Source: Paramagnetospirillum magneticum AMB-1
Lineage (GTDB): Bacteria > Pseudomonadota > Alphaproteobacteria > Rhodospirillales > Magnetospirillaceae
Length of the DNA stretch: 64,000 bases
Direction of reading: 5' to 3'
Assembly: GCF_000009985.1 (NCBI RefSeq)
Contig: NC_007626.1
Span: 3,217,943 to 3,281,942 of the forward strand
Numbering within the stretch: position 1 is the stretch's first letter; each line of letters opens with the position of its first letter. Shown here in pieces: positions 18,137 to 27,525 of the stretch. The translations under genes were made by a program, and so were the position numbers. Below the pieces are notes generated by a model. The model was given only the letters and a program-made list of their open reading frames with translations, made no database searches and was not told the DNA's origin.

Positions 18137-18892
18137 ATGGCGCTGCGCGTGGATTTGAACTCGGATCTGGGCGAGGCCATGGGCGATGACGAGGCCATGC
18201 TGGGCGTCGTGTCCTCGGCCAACATCGCCTGCGGCTTCCATGCCGGCGACGCCATGGTGATGAGCCGCACCGTCCAGGCCGCCATGGCCCGGGGGGTGGG
18301 GATCGGCGCCCATCCCGGCTATGCCGACCGCGAAGGCTTCGGGCGGCGGCCCATGTCCCTGTCCGCCGCCGGGATCGAGGCCATCCTGGCCTATCAGATC
18401 GGCGCCCTTCAGGGCATCGCCCGGGCTTGCGGCGCGACGGTGCGCCACGTCAAGCCCCACGGGGCGCTCAGCAATCTGGCCGCCGTCGACCGCGAGGCGG
18501 CCCTGGCGGTGGCCCGCGCCATCCGGGCCGCCGATGCCGGGCTGATCTTCCTGGCGCCCAGCGGCTCGGCCATGGTCGCCGCCGGACACGAGGTGGGGCT
18601 GGCCGTGGTCGAAGAGGTCTTCGCCGACCGCAATTACGACCCCGCGGGCAATCTGCTGCCCCGGTCTCACCCGCAGGCCATGATCCACGACCCGCAAGAA
18701 GCCGCCGCCAACGTGCTGCGCATGGTGACCCAAGGAACCCTGCGCTCGCTCGACGGCAAGGACATCCCTTGCCGCGCCCAGTCGGTCTGTGTCCATGGCG
18801 ACGATCCCCATGCCGTCGCCTTGGCCCGGCATCTGCGGGACGTCCTGACCGGCGCCGGAATCGCCATCGTCCCGCTGGCCGATCTGGTATAA
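18137..18892 (+). CDS. pxpA: 5-oxoprolinase subunit A (LamB/YcsF family)
   Basis: A 251-residue LamB/YcsF protein, with the hallmark DLNSDLGEAMG opening, SSANIACGFHAGD, GAHPGYADREGFGRR, HVKPHGALSN and SVCVHGDDP. It is the hydrolytic subunit of the pyroglutamate-opening 5-oxoprolinase and closes the B-C-A operon. There is no transporter gene beside the operon, so a housekeeping role in removing spontaneously formed 5-oxoproline is most likely. Confidence 0.92.
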   Translation: MALRVDLNSDLGEAMGDDEAMLGVVSSANIACGFHAGDAMVMSRTVQAAMARGVGIGAHPGYADREGFGRRPMSLSAAGIEAILAYQIGALQGIARACGATVRHVKPHGALSNLAAVDREAALAVARAIRAADAGLIFLAPSGSAMVAAGHEVGLAVVEEVFADRNYDPAGNLLPRSHPQAMIHDPQEAAANVLRMVTQGTLRSLDGKDIPCRAQSVCVHGDDPHAVALARHLRDVLTGAGIAIVPLADLV

Positions 18893-18937
18893 GTCCCCCC
18901 CGGCGGATCGCCCTTGACTCCGCGCCCGGAAGTGCGC

Positions 18938-18952
18938 GAACATTTCATGAAC
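18938..18952 (+). promoter_or_regulatory. LexA (SOS) operator of the alphaproteobacterial type
   Basis: GAACATTTCATGAAC matches the alphaproteobacterial LexA site GAAC-N7-GAAC exactly. It ends only 13 bases before the chosen imuA start, close to the ribosome site AAGGAG (18955-18960), and fits the known SOS control of imuA-imuB-dnaE2. Confidence 0.85.
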
Positions 18953-18965
18953 ACAAGGAGTGATG

Positions 18966-19673
18966 ATGCCCTCGCCCAGCCTCGAATCCCTGCGTCGTCG
19001 CATTGCCGCCCTGGACGGGAACGGCGAGGACGGCCATGGCCCGGTCCTGCCCCTGGGGCTGCCGGATTGCGCCGGGCTGAGGACGGGCGGGCTGCACGAG
19101 GTCTCGCCCGCCGCCCTGGCCGCCGAGCATGACGGCGCGGCCCTGGGGTTCGCCGCCGGGCTGCTGGGCGGGCTGGCCCGCCTGACGGGAAAGCCGGTGC
19201 TGTGGCTGGCCGAGAACGGTCCGCCCCATGCCCCCGGCCTGACCGGCTTCGGCCTGGGGCCGGAACGGCTGGTGGTGGGCATGACGGGACGTCCCAAGGC
19301 CGCCCTGTGGGCGCTGGAGGAAGCGGCGCGCGCCTCCGCCCTGGCCGCCGTGCTGGGCGAGGTGCGCGGCATGGATTTCACCGCCGCCCGGCGGCTGCAA
19401 CTGGCGGCGGGACACAGCGGCACCACGGTGCTGCTGCTCAACCGTTCGGCCGCCGCCGTCACGGCGGCCCTGACCCGCTGGCGGGTAGGCGCGGCCAGCG
19501 GCGGCGACAATCGCTGGCGCCTGGAACTTCTCCGCTGCCGGGGGCGCTCTCCCGATGAGCGGGGCGTGGTGGGACAATGGGAGGTGGAATGGGATGGAAC
19601 GGCGCATCGTCTCGGTCTGGTTGCCCCGGCTGCCGACCGACCGGCTGTGCCGGAGCGCGCCCGCGTGGCGTGA
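18966..19673 (+). CDS. imuA: ImuA, RecA-like SOS mutagenesis protein
   Basis: A 235-residue RecA-fold protein of the ImuA family: start LESLRRRIAALDG, then LPLGLPD...GGLHEVSP, GKPVLWLAE and LEEAARASALAAVLGEV. It acts with ImuB and DnaE2 in error-prone translesion synthesis after DNA damage. ATG 18966 is five bases from AAGGAG; in-frame GTG 18960 and ATG 18963 are too close to that site. The last 80 bases overlap the imuB start in another frame, tying their translation together. Confidence 0.88.
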   Translation: MPSPSLESLRRRIAALDGNGEDGHGPVLPLGLPDCAGLRTGGLHEVSPAALAAEHDGAALGFAAGLLGGLARLTGKPVLWLAENGPPHAPGLTGFGLGPERLVVGMTGRPKAALWALEEAARASALAAVLGEVRGMDFTAARRLQLAAGHSGTTVLLLNRSAAAVTAALTRWRVGAASGGDNRWRLELLRCRGRSPDERGVVGQWEVEWDGTAHRLGLVAPAADRPAVPERARVA

Positions 19674-21075
19674 TATCCCCCTGGTCACCGCCAGCGCGGG
19701 GCCTCACCGTCAGGTGATGGCGGTCAACCGGGTCGCCCAGGTCCAGGGCCTGCGGCCGGGCATGAAGCTGGCCTCGGCCCTGGCCCAGGTTCCCCACGTG
19801 CAGATCGCCCCTCACGACCCGCAGGGCGATGCCCGCCTGCTGGGCGCCCTGGCCGAGCGCTGCACCCTGTTCACCCCCTGGTGCGCGGTGGAGGGCACCG
19901 CCGGCCTGTGGCTGGACATCAGCGGCTGCGGACATCTGTTCGGCGGCGAAACAAAACTGCTGGAGCAGTTAACCGGACGCCTCAAAGGGCTCGGCCTGAC
20001 GGTGCGCGCCGCCCTGGCCGCCACGCCGGGAGCCGCCTGGGCCTGGGCTCGATTCGGCGACGCAACGACTCCCATCCTGGACAGCCCGGACCAATTGGCG
20101 CCGCTGCCGCTGGCGGCGCTGCGCCTGCCGCCGGCCACGGTCCAGACCCTGTCCGACCTGGGACTGCGCCGCCTGGGCGATCTGTTGGGCCTGCCCCGGG
20201 CCCAAGTGTCGCTGCGCTTTGGCCGCGAGGCGGTGTGGCGGCTGGATCAGGCGCTGGGCGCCGAGCCCGAGCCCATCTCGCCCCGGCGCCCGCCCGCCCC
20301 CTACCGCGTCCACGCCAGCTTCGCCGATCCCATTTCCCGGGCCGAGGACATCGCCGCCACCCTGGACCATCTGCTGGAGGGGCTGTGCCGCCGTCTCGGC
20401 CTGGATGGACAGGGGGCGCGCCGCCTGGAGCTCACCCTGTTCCGGGTAGACGGCACCCTGGCCCGCGCCGAAATCGGCACCGGCGCGCCCAGCCGCGACC
20501 CGGTTCATCTGGCCCGCCTGTTCCGTGACAGGCTGGCCGAGATCCGCCCCGGTTTCGGCATCGAGGCCGCCTGCCTGGAGGCCGGGGTGGTTCAGCCCCA
20601 GGCCGCCGCCCAGACCGACCTGGGCGGAGCGGCGGGCGAGGCGCAGCTGTCGCGCCTGCTGGACGCCCTGGACAACCGGCTGGGGCCGGGACGGCTGATG
20701 CGTCTGGCGCCCCGGCCCAGCCATGTGCCCGAACGCAGCGTCCGCCGCCTCGCCCCCGGCGCCCCTCCTCCCGCCGAAGGCTGGCCGGCGGGGCGCTATC
20801 CCATCCGGCTGCTGCCCCACCCCGAGCCCATCGAGGCCATGGCCCCCATTCCCGACGCCCCGCCCTTGCGCTTCCGCTGGCAAGGCAAGCTGCACCGCGT
20901 GGTGCGCGCCGACGGGCCCGAGCGCATCGCCCCCGAATGGTGGCACGAGGATGCCGAGGAGCGGGATTACTACCGGGTGGAGGACGAACAGGGGCTGCGC
21001 CTGTGGCTCTACCGCCTGGGCCATTACGGCCGGGCGGAGCCGCCGCGCTGGTATCTGCACGGGGTGTTTCCGTGA
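19594..21075 (+). CDS. imuB: ImuB, catalytically inactive Y-family polymerase-like protein
   Basis: A 493-residue DinB-like protein. It begins MERRIVSVWLPRLPTDR, has WCAVEGTAGLWLDISGCGHLFGG where Y-family polymerases keep their acidic metal ligands, and a little-finger-like region followed by a long C-terminal extension (PLRFRWQGKLHRVVRADGPE begins the conserved end block). ImuB lacks polymerase activity and serves as the hub joining the beta clamp, ImuA and DnaE2. ATG 19594 is preceded by GGAGGT; an earlier ATG at 19555 is less likely. Confidence 0.88.
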   Translation: MERRIVSVWLPRLPTDRLCRSAPAWRDIPLVTASAGPHRQVMAVNRVAQVQGLRPGMKLASALAQVPHVQIAPHDPQGDARLLGALAERCTLFTPWCAVEGTAGLWLDISGCGHLFGGETKLLEQLTGRLKGLGLTVRAALAATPGAAWAWARFGDATTPILDSPDQLAPLPLAALRLPPATVQTLSDLGLRRLGDLLGLPRAQVSLRFGREAVWRLDQALGAEPEPISPRRPPAPYRVHASFADPISRAEDIAATLDHLLEGLCRRLGLDGQGARRLELTLFRVDGTLARAEIGTGAPSRDPVHLARLFRDRLAEIRPGFGIEAACLEAGVVQPQAAAQTDLGGAAGEAQLSRLLDALDNRLGPGRLMRLAPRPSHVPERSVRRLAPGAPPPAEGWPAGRYPIRLLPHPEPIEAMAPIPDAPPLRFRWQGKLHRVVRADGPERIAPEWWHEDAEERDYYRVEDEQGLRLWLYRLGHYGRAEPPRWYLHGVFP

Positions 21076-21083
21076 CCCTCCGT

Positions 21084-21205
21084 CCGGCGAGTGAGGGGCA
21101 AATCAACCGACGCGCAAGGCGCGGAGGCAAGGCCAAGGGCCGCCGCGCCTTATGGCGCGGAAGCCAAGGGCCGGCGCAGACGGCCCGCCCGGCGACTGAG
21201 GGGCA
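21084..21205 (+). repeat. Short element bounded by 17-bp direct repeats between imuB and dnaE2
   Basis: CCGGCGAGTGAGGGGCA at 21084-21100 and CCGGCGACTGAGGGGCA at 21189-21205 differ at one base. Between them lie two near-copies of GGCGCGGAAGCCAAGGGCC-like sequence (about 21119-21141 and 21154-21172). The downstream copy supplies the GAGGGG ribosome site of dnaE2. This looks like a duplication or a small inserted palindromic element. Confidence 0.5.
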
Positions 21206-21208
21206 GAC

Positions 21209-24200
21209 ATGACTCCCTACGCCGAGCTTCAGACCTTAAGCAACTACACCTTCCTGGAAGGGGCCTCCCACGCCGACGAACTGGCCATCACCGCCAGCGC
21301 CCTGGGGCTGGAAGCGATCGCCATCTGCGACCGCAACACCCTTTCGGGCATCGTGCGCGCCCATGTGGCGGCCAAGGCGGCGGGCATCCGGCTGGTGGTG
21401 GGGGCGCGCCTGGATCTCACCGACGGGGCCAGCCTGCTGTGCTTTCCCACGGACCGGGCCGCCTATGGCCGCCTTTCCCGTTTGCTGACCCTGGGGCGGC
21501 GGCGCGCTCCCAAGGGCGAATGCCATCTTGCCCGCGCCGATGTGGCAGAGCATGCCGAGGGGCAGATCCTGGTGCTGATTGCACCCGACCCCCTGGAGGA
21601 GGGCTTCGCCGCCCAGCTGGCGGAGTGGCGAACGGTGGTGGGTGATCGGCTCTACCTAGCCGCCACCCGCCGCTTCAGAGGCGACGACGGCGAACGGCTG
21701 AGGGTTCTGGCCGGGTTCGGCATTCCCCTGGTGGCCACCAACGACGTTCTCTATCACACGCCCGCCCGCCGTCCCCTGGCCGACGTGCTGACCTGCATCC
21801 GGCAAGGCACCACCCTGGCGGCGGCGGGCTGGGCGCTGTCCGCCCATGGCGAGCGCCACCTGAAAAGCCCGGCCGAGATGGCCCGGCTGTTCGCGGCCTG
21901 TCCCGAGGCCCTGGCCAACGGGCTGGAGGTCGTGCGGCGCTGCCGTTTCTCCCTGGACGAGCTGGCTTACGAGTATCCCAACGAGGTGGCGGCCGGCATG
22001 GACCCGCAGGAACGCCTGGAGATCCTCACCCGCCAGGGCGCCGCCCGGCGCTATCCCCGGGGTGTCCCGCCCAAGGTCCAGGCGCAACTGGCCCACGAAC
22101 TGGCCCTGATCCGCCAATTGGGCTTCGCGCCCTATTTCCTGACGGTGCATGCCATCGTCGCCTTTGCCGAAAGCCGGGGGATTCTGTGCCAGGGGCGCGG
22201 CTCGGCGGCCAATTCGGCGGTGTGCTACTGCCTTCGCGTCACGCCCGTCGACCCCGCCCAGATGGATCTGCTGTTCGAGCGCTTCATCAGCGCCGAGCGG
22301 GGCGAGCCGCCCGATATCGACGTGGATTTCGAGCACGAGCGGCGCGAGGAGGTGATCCAGCACATCTACGACACCTATGGCCGCCACCGGGCCGGGCTGA
22401 CCGCCACGGTGATCCATTACCGCACCCGCTCGGCCATCCGCGACGTGGGCAAGGTGATGGGGCTGTCCGAAGACACGGTGGAGGCGCTGGCCAAAGCCAA
22501 TTCCGGCTGGGGGCGGCGCGGCATCAAGGACGAGCATGTGCGCGAGCTGGGCCTTGATCCCACCGAGCCGGGGCTGGCCCGCACCCTGAGCCTGGCCGAG
22601 GAGCTGACCGGCTTTCCCCGCCACCTGTCCCAGCATGTGGGCGGCTTCGTCATCTCCAAGGGGCGCCTGGACGAATTGGTGCCCATCGAGAACGCCGGCA
22701 TGGAGGACCGCACCGTCATCCAGTGGGACAAGGACGACCTCGACGCCCTGGGACTGATGAAGGTGGATGTTCTGGCGCTGGGCATGCTGAGCTGCATCCG
22801 CAAGGCCTTCGACCTGCTGCGCCTCCATCACGGCCGCGATCTGTGCCTCGCCACCCTGCCGCGCGAGGATGCCTCCACCTACGACATGCTGTGCAAGGCC
22901 GACGCGGTGGGCGTCTTCCAGGTGGAAAGCCGCGCCCAGATGAGCATGCTGCCCCGCCTCAGGCCCCGGCGCTTCTACGATCTGGTGGTCGAGGTGGCCA
23001 TCGTGCGGCCCGGCCCCATCCAGGGCGGCATGGTCCACCCCTATCTGCGCCGCCGCCAGGGCAAGGAGACGGTGGACTACCCCTCCGAGGAACTGCGTCA
23101 GGTGCTGGGCAAGACCCTGGGCGTGCCGCTGTTCCAGGAGCAGGCCATGAAGATCGCCATGGTGGCGGCGGGCTTCACCGCATCCGAGGCCGACGGGTTG
23201 CGCCGGGCCATGGCCACCTTCCGCCACACCGGCCAGGTGGGGGCCTATGGCGACAAGCTGATCGGCGGCATGGTGGCGCGAGGTTACGAACGCGACTTCG
23301 CCGAGCGGGTGTTCAAGCAGATCGAAGGCTTCGGCGAATACGGCTTCCCCGAAAGCCACGCCGCCGCCTTCGCCCATCTGGTCTATGTCTCGGCCTGGCT
23401 GAAATGCCATTACCCGGCGGCCTTCGCCTGTGCCCTGCTCAACAGCCAGCCCATGGGCTTTTACGCCCCCGCCCAGATCGTGCGAGACGCCGCCGACCAC
23501 GGCGTGGAAATCCGGCCGGTGGACGTCAATCACAGTGACTGGGACTGCACCCTGGAGGGCAAAGCCCTGCGCCTAGGCCTGCGCCAGGTCAGCGGATTGG
23601 CCCGGCGCGACGGCGAGCGGCTGGCGGCGGCGCGGGGAGCGGGCTATGCCTCGGCCTACGGCCTGTGGCGGACCTCGGGCCTGGAGCGGGCCGCCCTGGA
23701 CCGGCTGGCCGCCGCCGACGCCTTCGGCTCCATGGGTCTCGGCCGCCGCGAGGCCGCCTGGGCGATCAAGGCGCTGGACGCCCCGCCCCTGCCGCTGTTC
23801 GAGGAGGCTCCGCCGCCGCCCGAGGCCAAGGTCGCCCTGCCCCCCGCCTCGGTGGGAGAGGAGGTGGTAGGCGACTATGCCGCCCTGAAGCTGTCGCTGA
23901 AATGCCATCCCCTGGCGGTGCTGCGCGATCCCTTCCGTGTCCTGGGCATCATGACCAACGCCTCCCTCAAGGACCGCAAGGGCGGGCGCGTGGCGGTGTC
24001 CGGCCTAGTGCTGGTGCGCCAGCGTCCCGGCAGCGCCAACGGCGTGCTGTTCATCACCCTGGAGGACGAGACCGGCATCGCCAACATTGTGGTCTGGCCC
24101 GACATGTTCGAGACATTCCGCCGCCCGATCCTGGGCGGCCATCTGCTGCGGGTCGATGGCCGCGTCCAGTCCGAGGACGGGGTGATCCACGTGGTGGCGG

Positions 24201-24277
24201 AGAAGATCGAGGACCTCTCGGCCCATCTCGGCGCCCTGGCCCGGGGAAGCCACTATCCCTCCCGCGATTTCCGCTGA
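21209..24277 (+). CDS. dnaE2: Error-prone DNA polymerase III alpha subunit
   Basis: A 1022-residue C-family polymerase of the DnaE2 type. It has an N-terminal PHP domain (YAELQTLSNYTFLEGASH), the palm with PDIDVDFEHERREEVI, which carries catalytic Asp residues, the fingers with RPGPIQGGMVHPYLRRRQG, helix-hairpin-helix and an OB fold near the end (VSGLVLVRQRPGSANGV). It lacks the long C-terminal tau-binding part of replicative DnaE1. With ImuA and ImuB it carries out SOS-induced mutagenic lesion bypass. It is co-directional with imuB and separated by the 134-base repeat region, so probably in the same SOS transcript. Confidence 0.92.
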   Translation: MTPYAELQTLSNYTFLEGASHADELAITASALGLEAIAICDRNTLSGIVRAHVAAKAAGIRLVVGARLDLTDGASLLCFPTDRAAYGRLSRLLTLGRRRAPKGECHLARADVAEHAEGQILVLIAPDPLEEGFAAQLAEWRTVVGDRLYLAATRRFRGDDGERLRVLAGFGIPLVATNDVLYHTPARRPLADVLTCIRQGTTLAAAGWALSAHGERHLKSPAEMARLFAACPEALANGLEVVRRCRFSLDELAYEYPNEVAAGMDPQERLEILTRQGAARRYPRGVPPKVQAQLAHELALIRQLGFAPYFLTVHAIVAFAESRGILCQGRGSAANSAVCYCLRVTPVDPAQMDLLFERFISAERGEPPDIDVDFEHERREEVIQHIYDTYGRHRAGLTATVIHYRTRSAIRDVGKVMGLSEDTVEALAKANSGWGRRGIKDEHVRELGLDPTEPGLARTLSLAEELTGFPRHLSQHVGGFVISKGRLDELVPIENAGMEDRTVIQWDKDDLDALGLMKVDVLALGMLSCIRKAFDLLRLHHGRDLCLATLPREDASTYDMLCKADAVGVFQVESRAQMSMLPRLRPRRFYDLVVEVAIVRPGPIQGGMVHPYLRRRQGKETVDYPSEELRQVLGKTLGVPLFQEQAMKIAMVAAGFTASEADGLRRAMATFRHTGQVGAYGDKLIGGMVARGYERDFAERVFKQIEGFGEYGFPESHAAAFAHLVYVSAWLKCHYPAAFACALLNSQPMGFYAPAQIVRDAADHGVEIRPVDVNHSDWDCTLEGKALRLGLRQVSGLARRDGERLAAARGAGYASAYGLWRTSGLERAALDRLAAADAFGSMGLGRREAAWAIKALDAPPLPLFEEAPPPPEAKVALPPASVGEEVVGDYAALKLSLKCHPLAVLRDPFRVLGIMTNASLKDRKGGRVAVSGLVLVRQRPGSANGVLFITLEDETGIANIVVWPDMFETFRRPILGGHLLRVDGRVQSEDGVIHVVAEKIEDLSAHLGALARGSHYPSRDFR

Positions 24278-24418
24278 CCATCACGGGAATTGGGACGAAG
24301 CCTCCACTCCGATCAGAACCATGGGCGACGGCTCAGAGTCATCCAGAACGGCCGGACGCCCCACCGTTCCCACCCCTTAACAAAGCCCCCGTCACTTAAC
24401 TTGCGACAGCGCCCCAGA

Positions 24419-24471
24419 TCACCAGCCTTCGCTTCATCTTGACACATTTTCACTAACCGAAAGGCTGGTGA
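24419..24471 (+). promoter_or_regulatory. 11-bp inverted repeat around a TTGACA box upstream of the Wsp-like operon
   Basis: TCACCAGCCTT (24419-24429) and AAGGCTGGTGA (24461-24471) are perfect complements 31 bases apart and enclose TTGACA (24439-24444). The element lies about 70 bases before the chemoreceptor start. It may be an operator or a 5' leader stem; the -10 partner is not clear. The rest of 24278-24538 shows no gene. Confidence 0.45.
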
Positions 24472-24538
24472 AATGCTTGCCAATCGGGATACAGATTGCA
24501 ATCATCTAATTAAATTCAAGGGTCGGGGTGGATCAGGC

Positions 24539-26458
24539 ATGTTCGAGAATTTGCGGCTCGGTGTGAAGCTTATGCTGGCCATGGGGGCCGCCATCGTCGT
24601 GGTGGCGACCATGCTGACCATCTCCAACCTGCGCGCCATGGAAGACGTCATCGGACAGGCCGAGCGGGCGGAACTGGAGGGTCATTTCAAGGCCGTCGCC
24701 GACCGTATCCTGCTGCAAAGCCGGATGGCCGAATCCCTGGCCAGCCTCACCGCCGCCCTTCCGGCGACCCAGGACAGGTTCGCCGCCGGCGACCGCGCCG
24801 CCCTGACCGCCATGCTGCAACCCGGCTGGACCGCCATGGCCCAGGGCTTCGGCGTCGAGCAGTTCCAGTTCCACACGCCGCCCGCCACCTCGTTTCTGCG
24901 GCTGCACAAGCCGGAGAAGTTCGGCGACGACCTGTCGTCGTTCCGCCGCACCGTCGTCCAGGCCAACGAGACCCGCAAGCCGGCCCGCGGCCTGGAGGGC
25001 GGCGTCGCCGGCCTCGGCATCCGTGGCGTGGTGCCGGTCGCCAAGGGCGGCCATCACGTGGGAACCGTGGAATTCGGCCTGACCTTCGGCCAGGGCTTCT
25101 TCGATGCCTTCAAGGCCGAGCGCAACGTCGACATCGCCCTTTATCTGATGGACAACGGCAAGGCCTCCACCTTCGCCTCCACCATGGGCAAGACCCCGCT
25201 GTTCGACGCCGCATCCCTGGCCAATGCCTTCGCCGGAACCGCCCAGATCATGCATGTCCAGGTCCAGGACGGCCCCCGCGCCGTCTATGCCGCCGACATC
25301 GCCGATTTTTCCGGCACCCGCATCGGCGTCATCGAACTGTCCATGGACCGCGGCCGCTATGTCGCCGCCCTGGCCGATGCCCGCAACACCGCCCTGCTGG
25401 TGGCCGCCCTGGCCCTGGCCCTCGGGTTGGCCCTGTCCCTGTCCGCCGCCCGTCATCTGACCACGCGCATCGGCCGCCTGTCGGAAAGCGTCGAGCGGGT
25501 GGCCAATGGCGATCTGGCCCGGCCGGTGGTCGGCGGCGGCGCCGACGAGATCGGGCAGTTGGCCCTGGCGGTGGAAAGCATGCGGTGCCGCCTGCACAAT
25601 CTGGTGGGCCAGGTCCGCTCCCACGCCCTGGCCGCCATCGATTCCATCCACGAGATCGACGGGGCGGTGGAGGGCCAGGCCGCCACCTCCAGCGAAATGT
25701 CGGCCTCGGTGGCCGAGATCACCTCCACCATGGAGGAACTGTCGGCCTCGTCGACCCAGATTTCCGAACACTCCAAATCCGTGGTCGAGATCGCCAACCA
25801 GACCTGGGAGCAAAGCAAGCGCGGCGCCGAAGCCATGGATCTGGTCATGTCCAAGATGGCCGACATCCAGCACGACAACGGCAACAGCCTGGGCGAGATC
25901 CTGGAACTGGGCACCCGCTCCAAGGAAATCAGCAAGGTGATGTCCATCATCAACACCATCGCCGACCAGACCAAGCTGATCGCCTTCAACGCTGCCCTGG
26001 AGGCCGCCAGCGCGGGCGAGGCCGGGCGCCGCTTCGGGGTGGTCGCGGCGGAAATCCGCCGTCTGGCCGACAGCGTCACCGATTCCACCGGCGAAATCGA
26101 GACCAAGGTCAACCAGATCCAGGATTCCATCAGCCGCCTGATCATCACCTCGGAAAAGGGCGGCGCCAGCATTTCCGACGGCATGGCCGCCACCAGCAAC
26201 ACCGCCGGCCTGCTGGGCGGCATGGTGGATGCGGCGCGCCAGACCACCAGCGCGGCGCAACAGATCTCGCTGTCCACCCAGCAACAGAAGACCGCCAGCA
26301 GTCAGGTGGTGGTCGCCCTGCGCGAGATCGTCACCGCCAGCAGCCACACCGCCCAATCCCTGGCGCGCATCCGGGAGGTCAGTCACGAGATGACCCGGCT
26401 GTCCGGCGACCTGGGCCAGAAGGTCGGCAGCTTCTCGCTTGAAACAGCCGGCGCCTGA
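24539..26458 (+). CDS. Methyl-accepting chemotaxis protein heading a Wsp-like operon
   Basis: A 639-residue receptor. TM1 is at about residues 10-30; a large periplasmic Cache-like sensor follows (FQFHTPPATSFLRLHKPEKFG block, GLGIRGVVPV); TM2 is near 280-305; then come HAMP and a signalling domain with the tip region IADQTKLIAFNAALEAASAGEAG. The tip and the flanking RRLADSVTDSTGEIETKVNQ differ from flagellar receptors and match those of alternative-function systems. It plays the WspA role. ATG 24539 was chosen as it directly precedes a normal membrane-anchor start; a longer frame from 24473 is unlikely. Its TGA overlaps the cheB ATG. Confidence 0.85.
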   Translation: MFENLRLGVKLMLAMGAAIVVVATMLTISNLRAMEDVIGQAERAELEGHFKAVADRILLQSRMAESLASLTAALPATQDRFAAGDRAALTAMLQPGWTAMAQGFGVEQFQFHTPPATSFLRLHKPEKFGDDLSSFRRTVVQANETRKPARGLEGGVAGLGIRGVVPVAKGGHHVGTVEFGLTFGQGFFDAFKAERNVDIALYLMDNGKASTFASTMGKTPLFDAASLANAFAGTAQIMHVQVQDGPRAVYAADIADFSGTRIGVIELSMDRGRYVAALADARNTALLVAALALALGLALSLSAARHLTTRIGRLSESVERVANGDLARPVVGGGADEIGQLALAVESMRCRLHNLVGQVRSHALAAIDSIHEIDGAVEGQAATSSEMSASVAEITSTMEELSASSTQISEHSKSVVEIANQTWEQSKRGAEAMDLVMSKMADIQHDNGNSLGEILELGTRSKEISKVMSIINTIADQTKLIAFNAALEAASAGEAGRRFGVVAAEIRRLADSVTDSTGEIETKVNQIQDSISRLIITSEKGGASISDGMAATSNTAGLLGGMVDAARQTTSAAQQISLSTQQQKTASSQVVVALREIVTASSHTAQSLARIREVSHEMTRLSGDLGQKVGSFSLETAGA

Positions 26459-27525
26459 TGCCAGCACGCGGCAAGATCTCTGTCCTGATCGTCGATGACA
26501 GCGGCATGGCCCGGGCCATGCTGCGGTCGATCTTCGAGGACGAGGACGATTTCGACGTGGTCGCCGAGGCCGTCAACGGCCGGGAGGCCATCGAGATGGT
26601 GCGCCATCTGCGGCCCGGACTGGTCACCATGGATCTCGAGATGCCCGAAATGGGTGGTCTCGAGGCCATCGAGGAGATCATGTGCTCCAAGGCCGTGCCC
26701 ATCCTGGTGGTCAGCGGCGTGGCCGACGCCCAGAAGGCCTTCGGCGCCATGTCGCGCGGCGCCGTCGACGTGGTGGCGAAGCCGAACGTAACCTCGGCCA
26801 GGGAGGTGGAGGACTTCGTCGACAAGGCCCGTCTGGTGGCGAAGATTCCGGTGATCACCGTGCCCCGCACCAGATCGGCCCCGGCCGCCGGCCCGACACC
26901 GGTCCCCCAGGCCCCGCCGCCCCCGGCCGCGCCGCCGGCCGGCGACGGCGGCATCATCGCCATTGCCGCGTCCACGGGCGGCCCCCAGGCCCTGGCCGCC
27001 CTGCTGGCCGCCATCGGCCGGCCGCTGTCCTGCCCCATGGTGGTGGCCCAGCACATCTCCGACGGCTTCGCCTCGGGCATGGCCGACTGGCTGAACTCCA
27101 TCTCGGCCATGCCGGTGCGGCTGGCCGCCGAGGGCGAGCGGCTGACGGCCGGCACCGTCTATCTGTCACCGTCCGAATGGAACATGAGCGTCACGGAGTC
27201 CCGCCACATCGCACTGGCGCTCCGGCCGGAACGGCAGGTCTACCGCCCCAGTTGCGACGCGCTCCTGACCAGCGTCGCCCAGGTCGCCGGGCGCCGGGCG
27301 GTGGGGGTGATCCTCACCGGAATGGGCAGCGACGGGGTGGCGGGCATGGAGGCCATTTCCAAGGCCGGCGGCACCACCCTGGGGCAGGACGAAGGCAGTT
27401 CGGTGATTTTCGGCATGAACGCCATCGCCATCGAGCGCGGCTGGGTCCAGCGCGTGCTGCCGCTGGCGGAGCTGGCCGCATCTCTGCTGGAAATCACCGG
27501 GGCGTCGGTGGGAGCGGCCCCATGA
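26458..27525 (+). CDS. CheB-type chemoreceptor glutamate methylesterase (WspF-like)
   Basis: A 355-residue protein with an N-terminal receiver domain (VLIVDDSGMARAMLR, phospho-acceptor Asp in TMDLEMPEMGG), a Pro/Ala-rich linker at about 140-162, and a methylesterase domain. The catalytic triad is visible: Ser172 in AASTGGPQAL, His in AQHISDGFASGM and Asp in GMGSDGVAGM. It demethylates the receptor and resets the pathway; in Pseudomonas, loss of the equivalent WspF locks the system on. The ATG overlaps the receptor stop (ATGA). Confidence 0.9.
   Translation: MPARGKISVLIVDDSGMARAMLRSIFEDEDDFDVVAEAVNGREAIEMVRHLRPGLVTMDLEMPEMGGLEAIEEIMCSKAVPILVVSGVADAQKAFGAMSRGAVDVVAKPNVTSAREVEDFVDKARLVAKIPVITVPRTRSAPAAGPTPVPQAPPPPAAPPAGDGGIIAIAASTGGPQALAALLAAIGRPLSCPMVVAQHISDGFASGMADWLNSISAMPVRLAAEGERLTAGTVYLSPSEWNMSVTESRHIALALRPERQVYRPSCDALLTSVAQVAGRRAVGVILTGMGSDGVAGMEAISKAGGTTLGQDEGSSVIFGMNAIAIERGWVQRVLPLAELAASLLEITGASVGAAP

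Noticed and set aside
21656..23533. 625-codon minus-strand open frame inside dnaE2
   Set aside because: Shadow frame; dnaE2 motifs on the plus strand are unambiguous.
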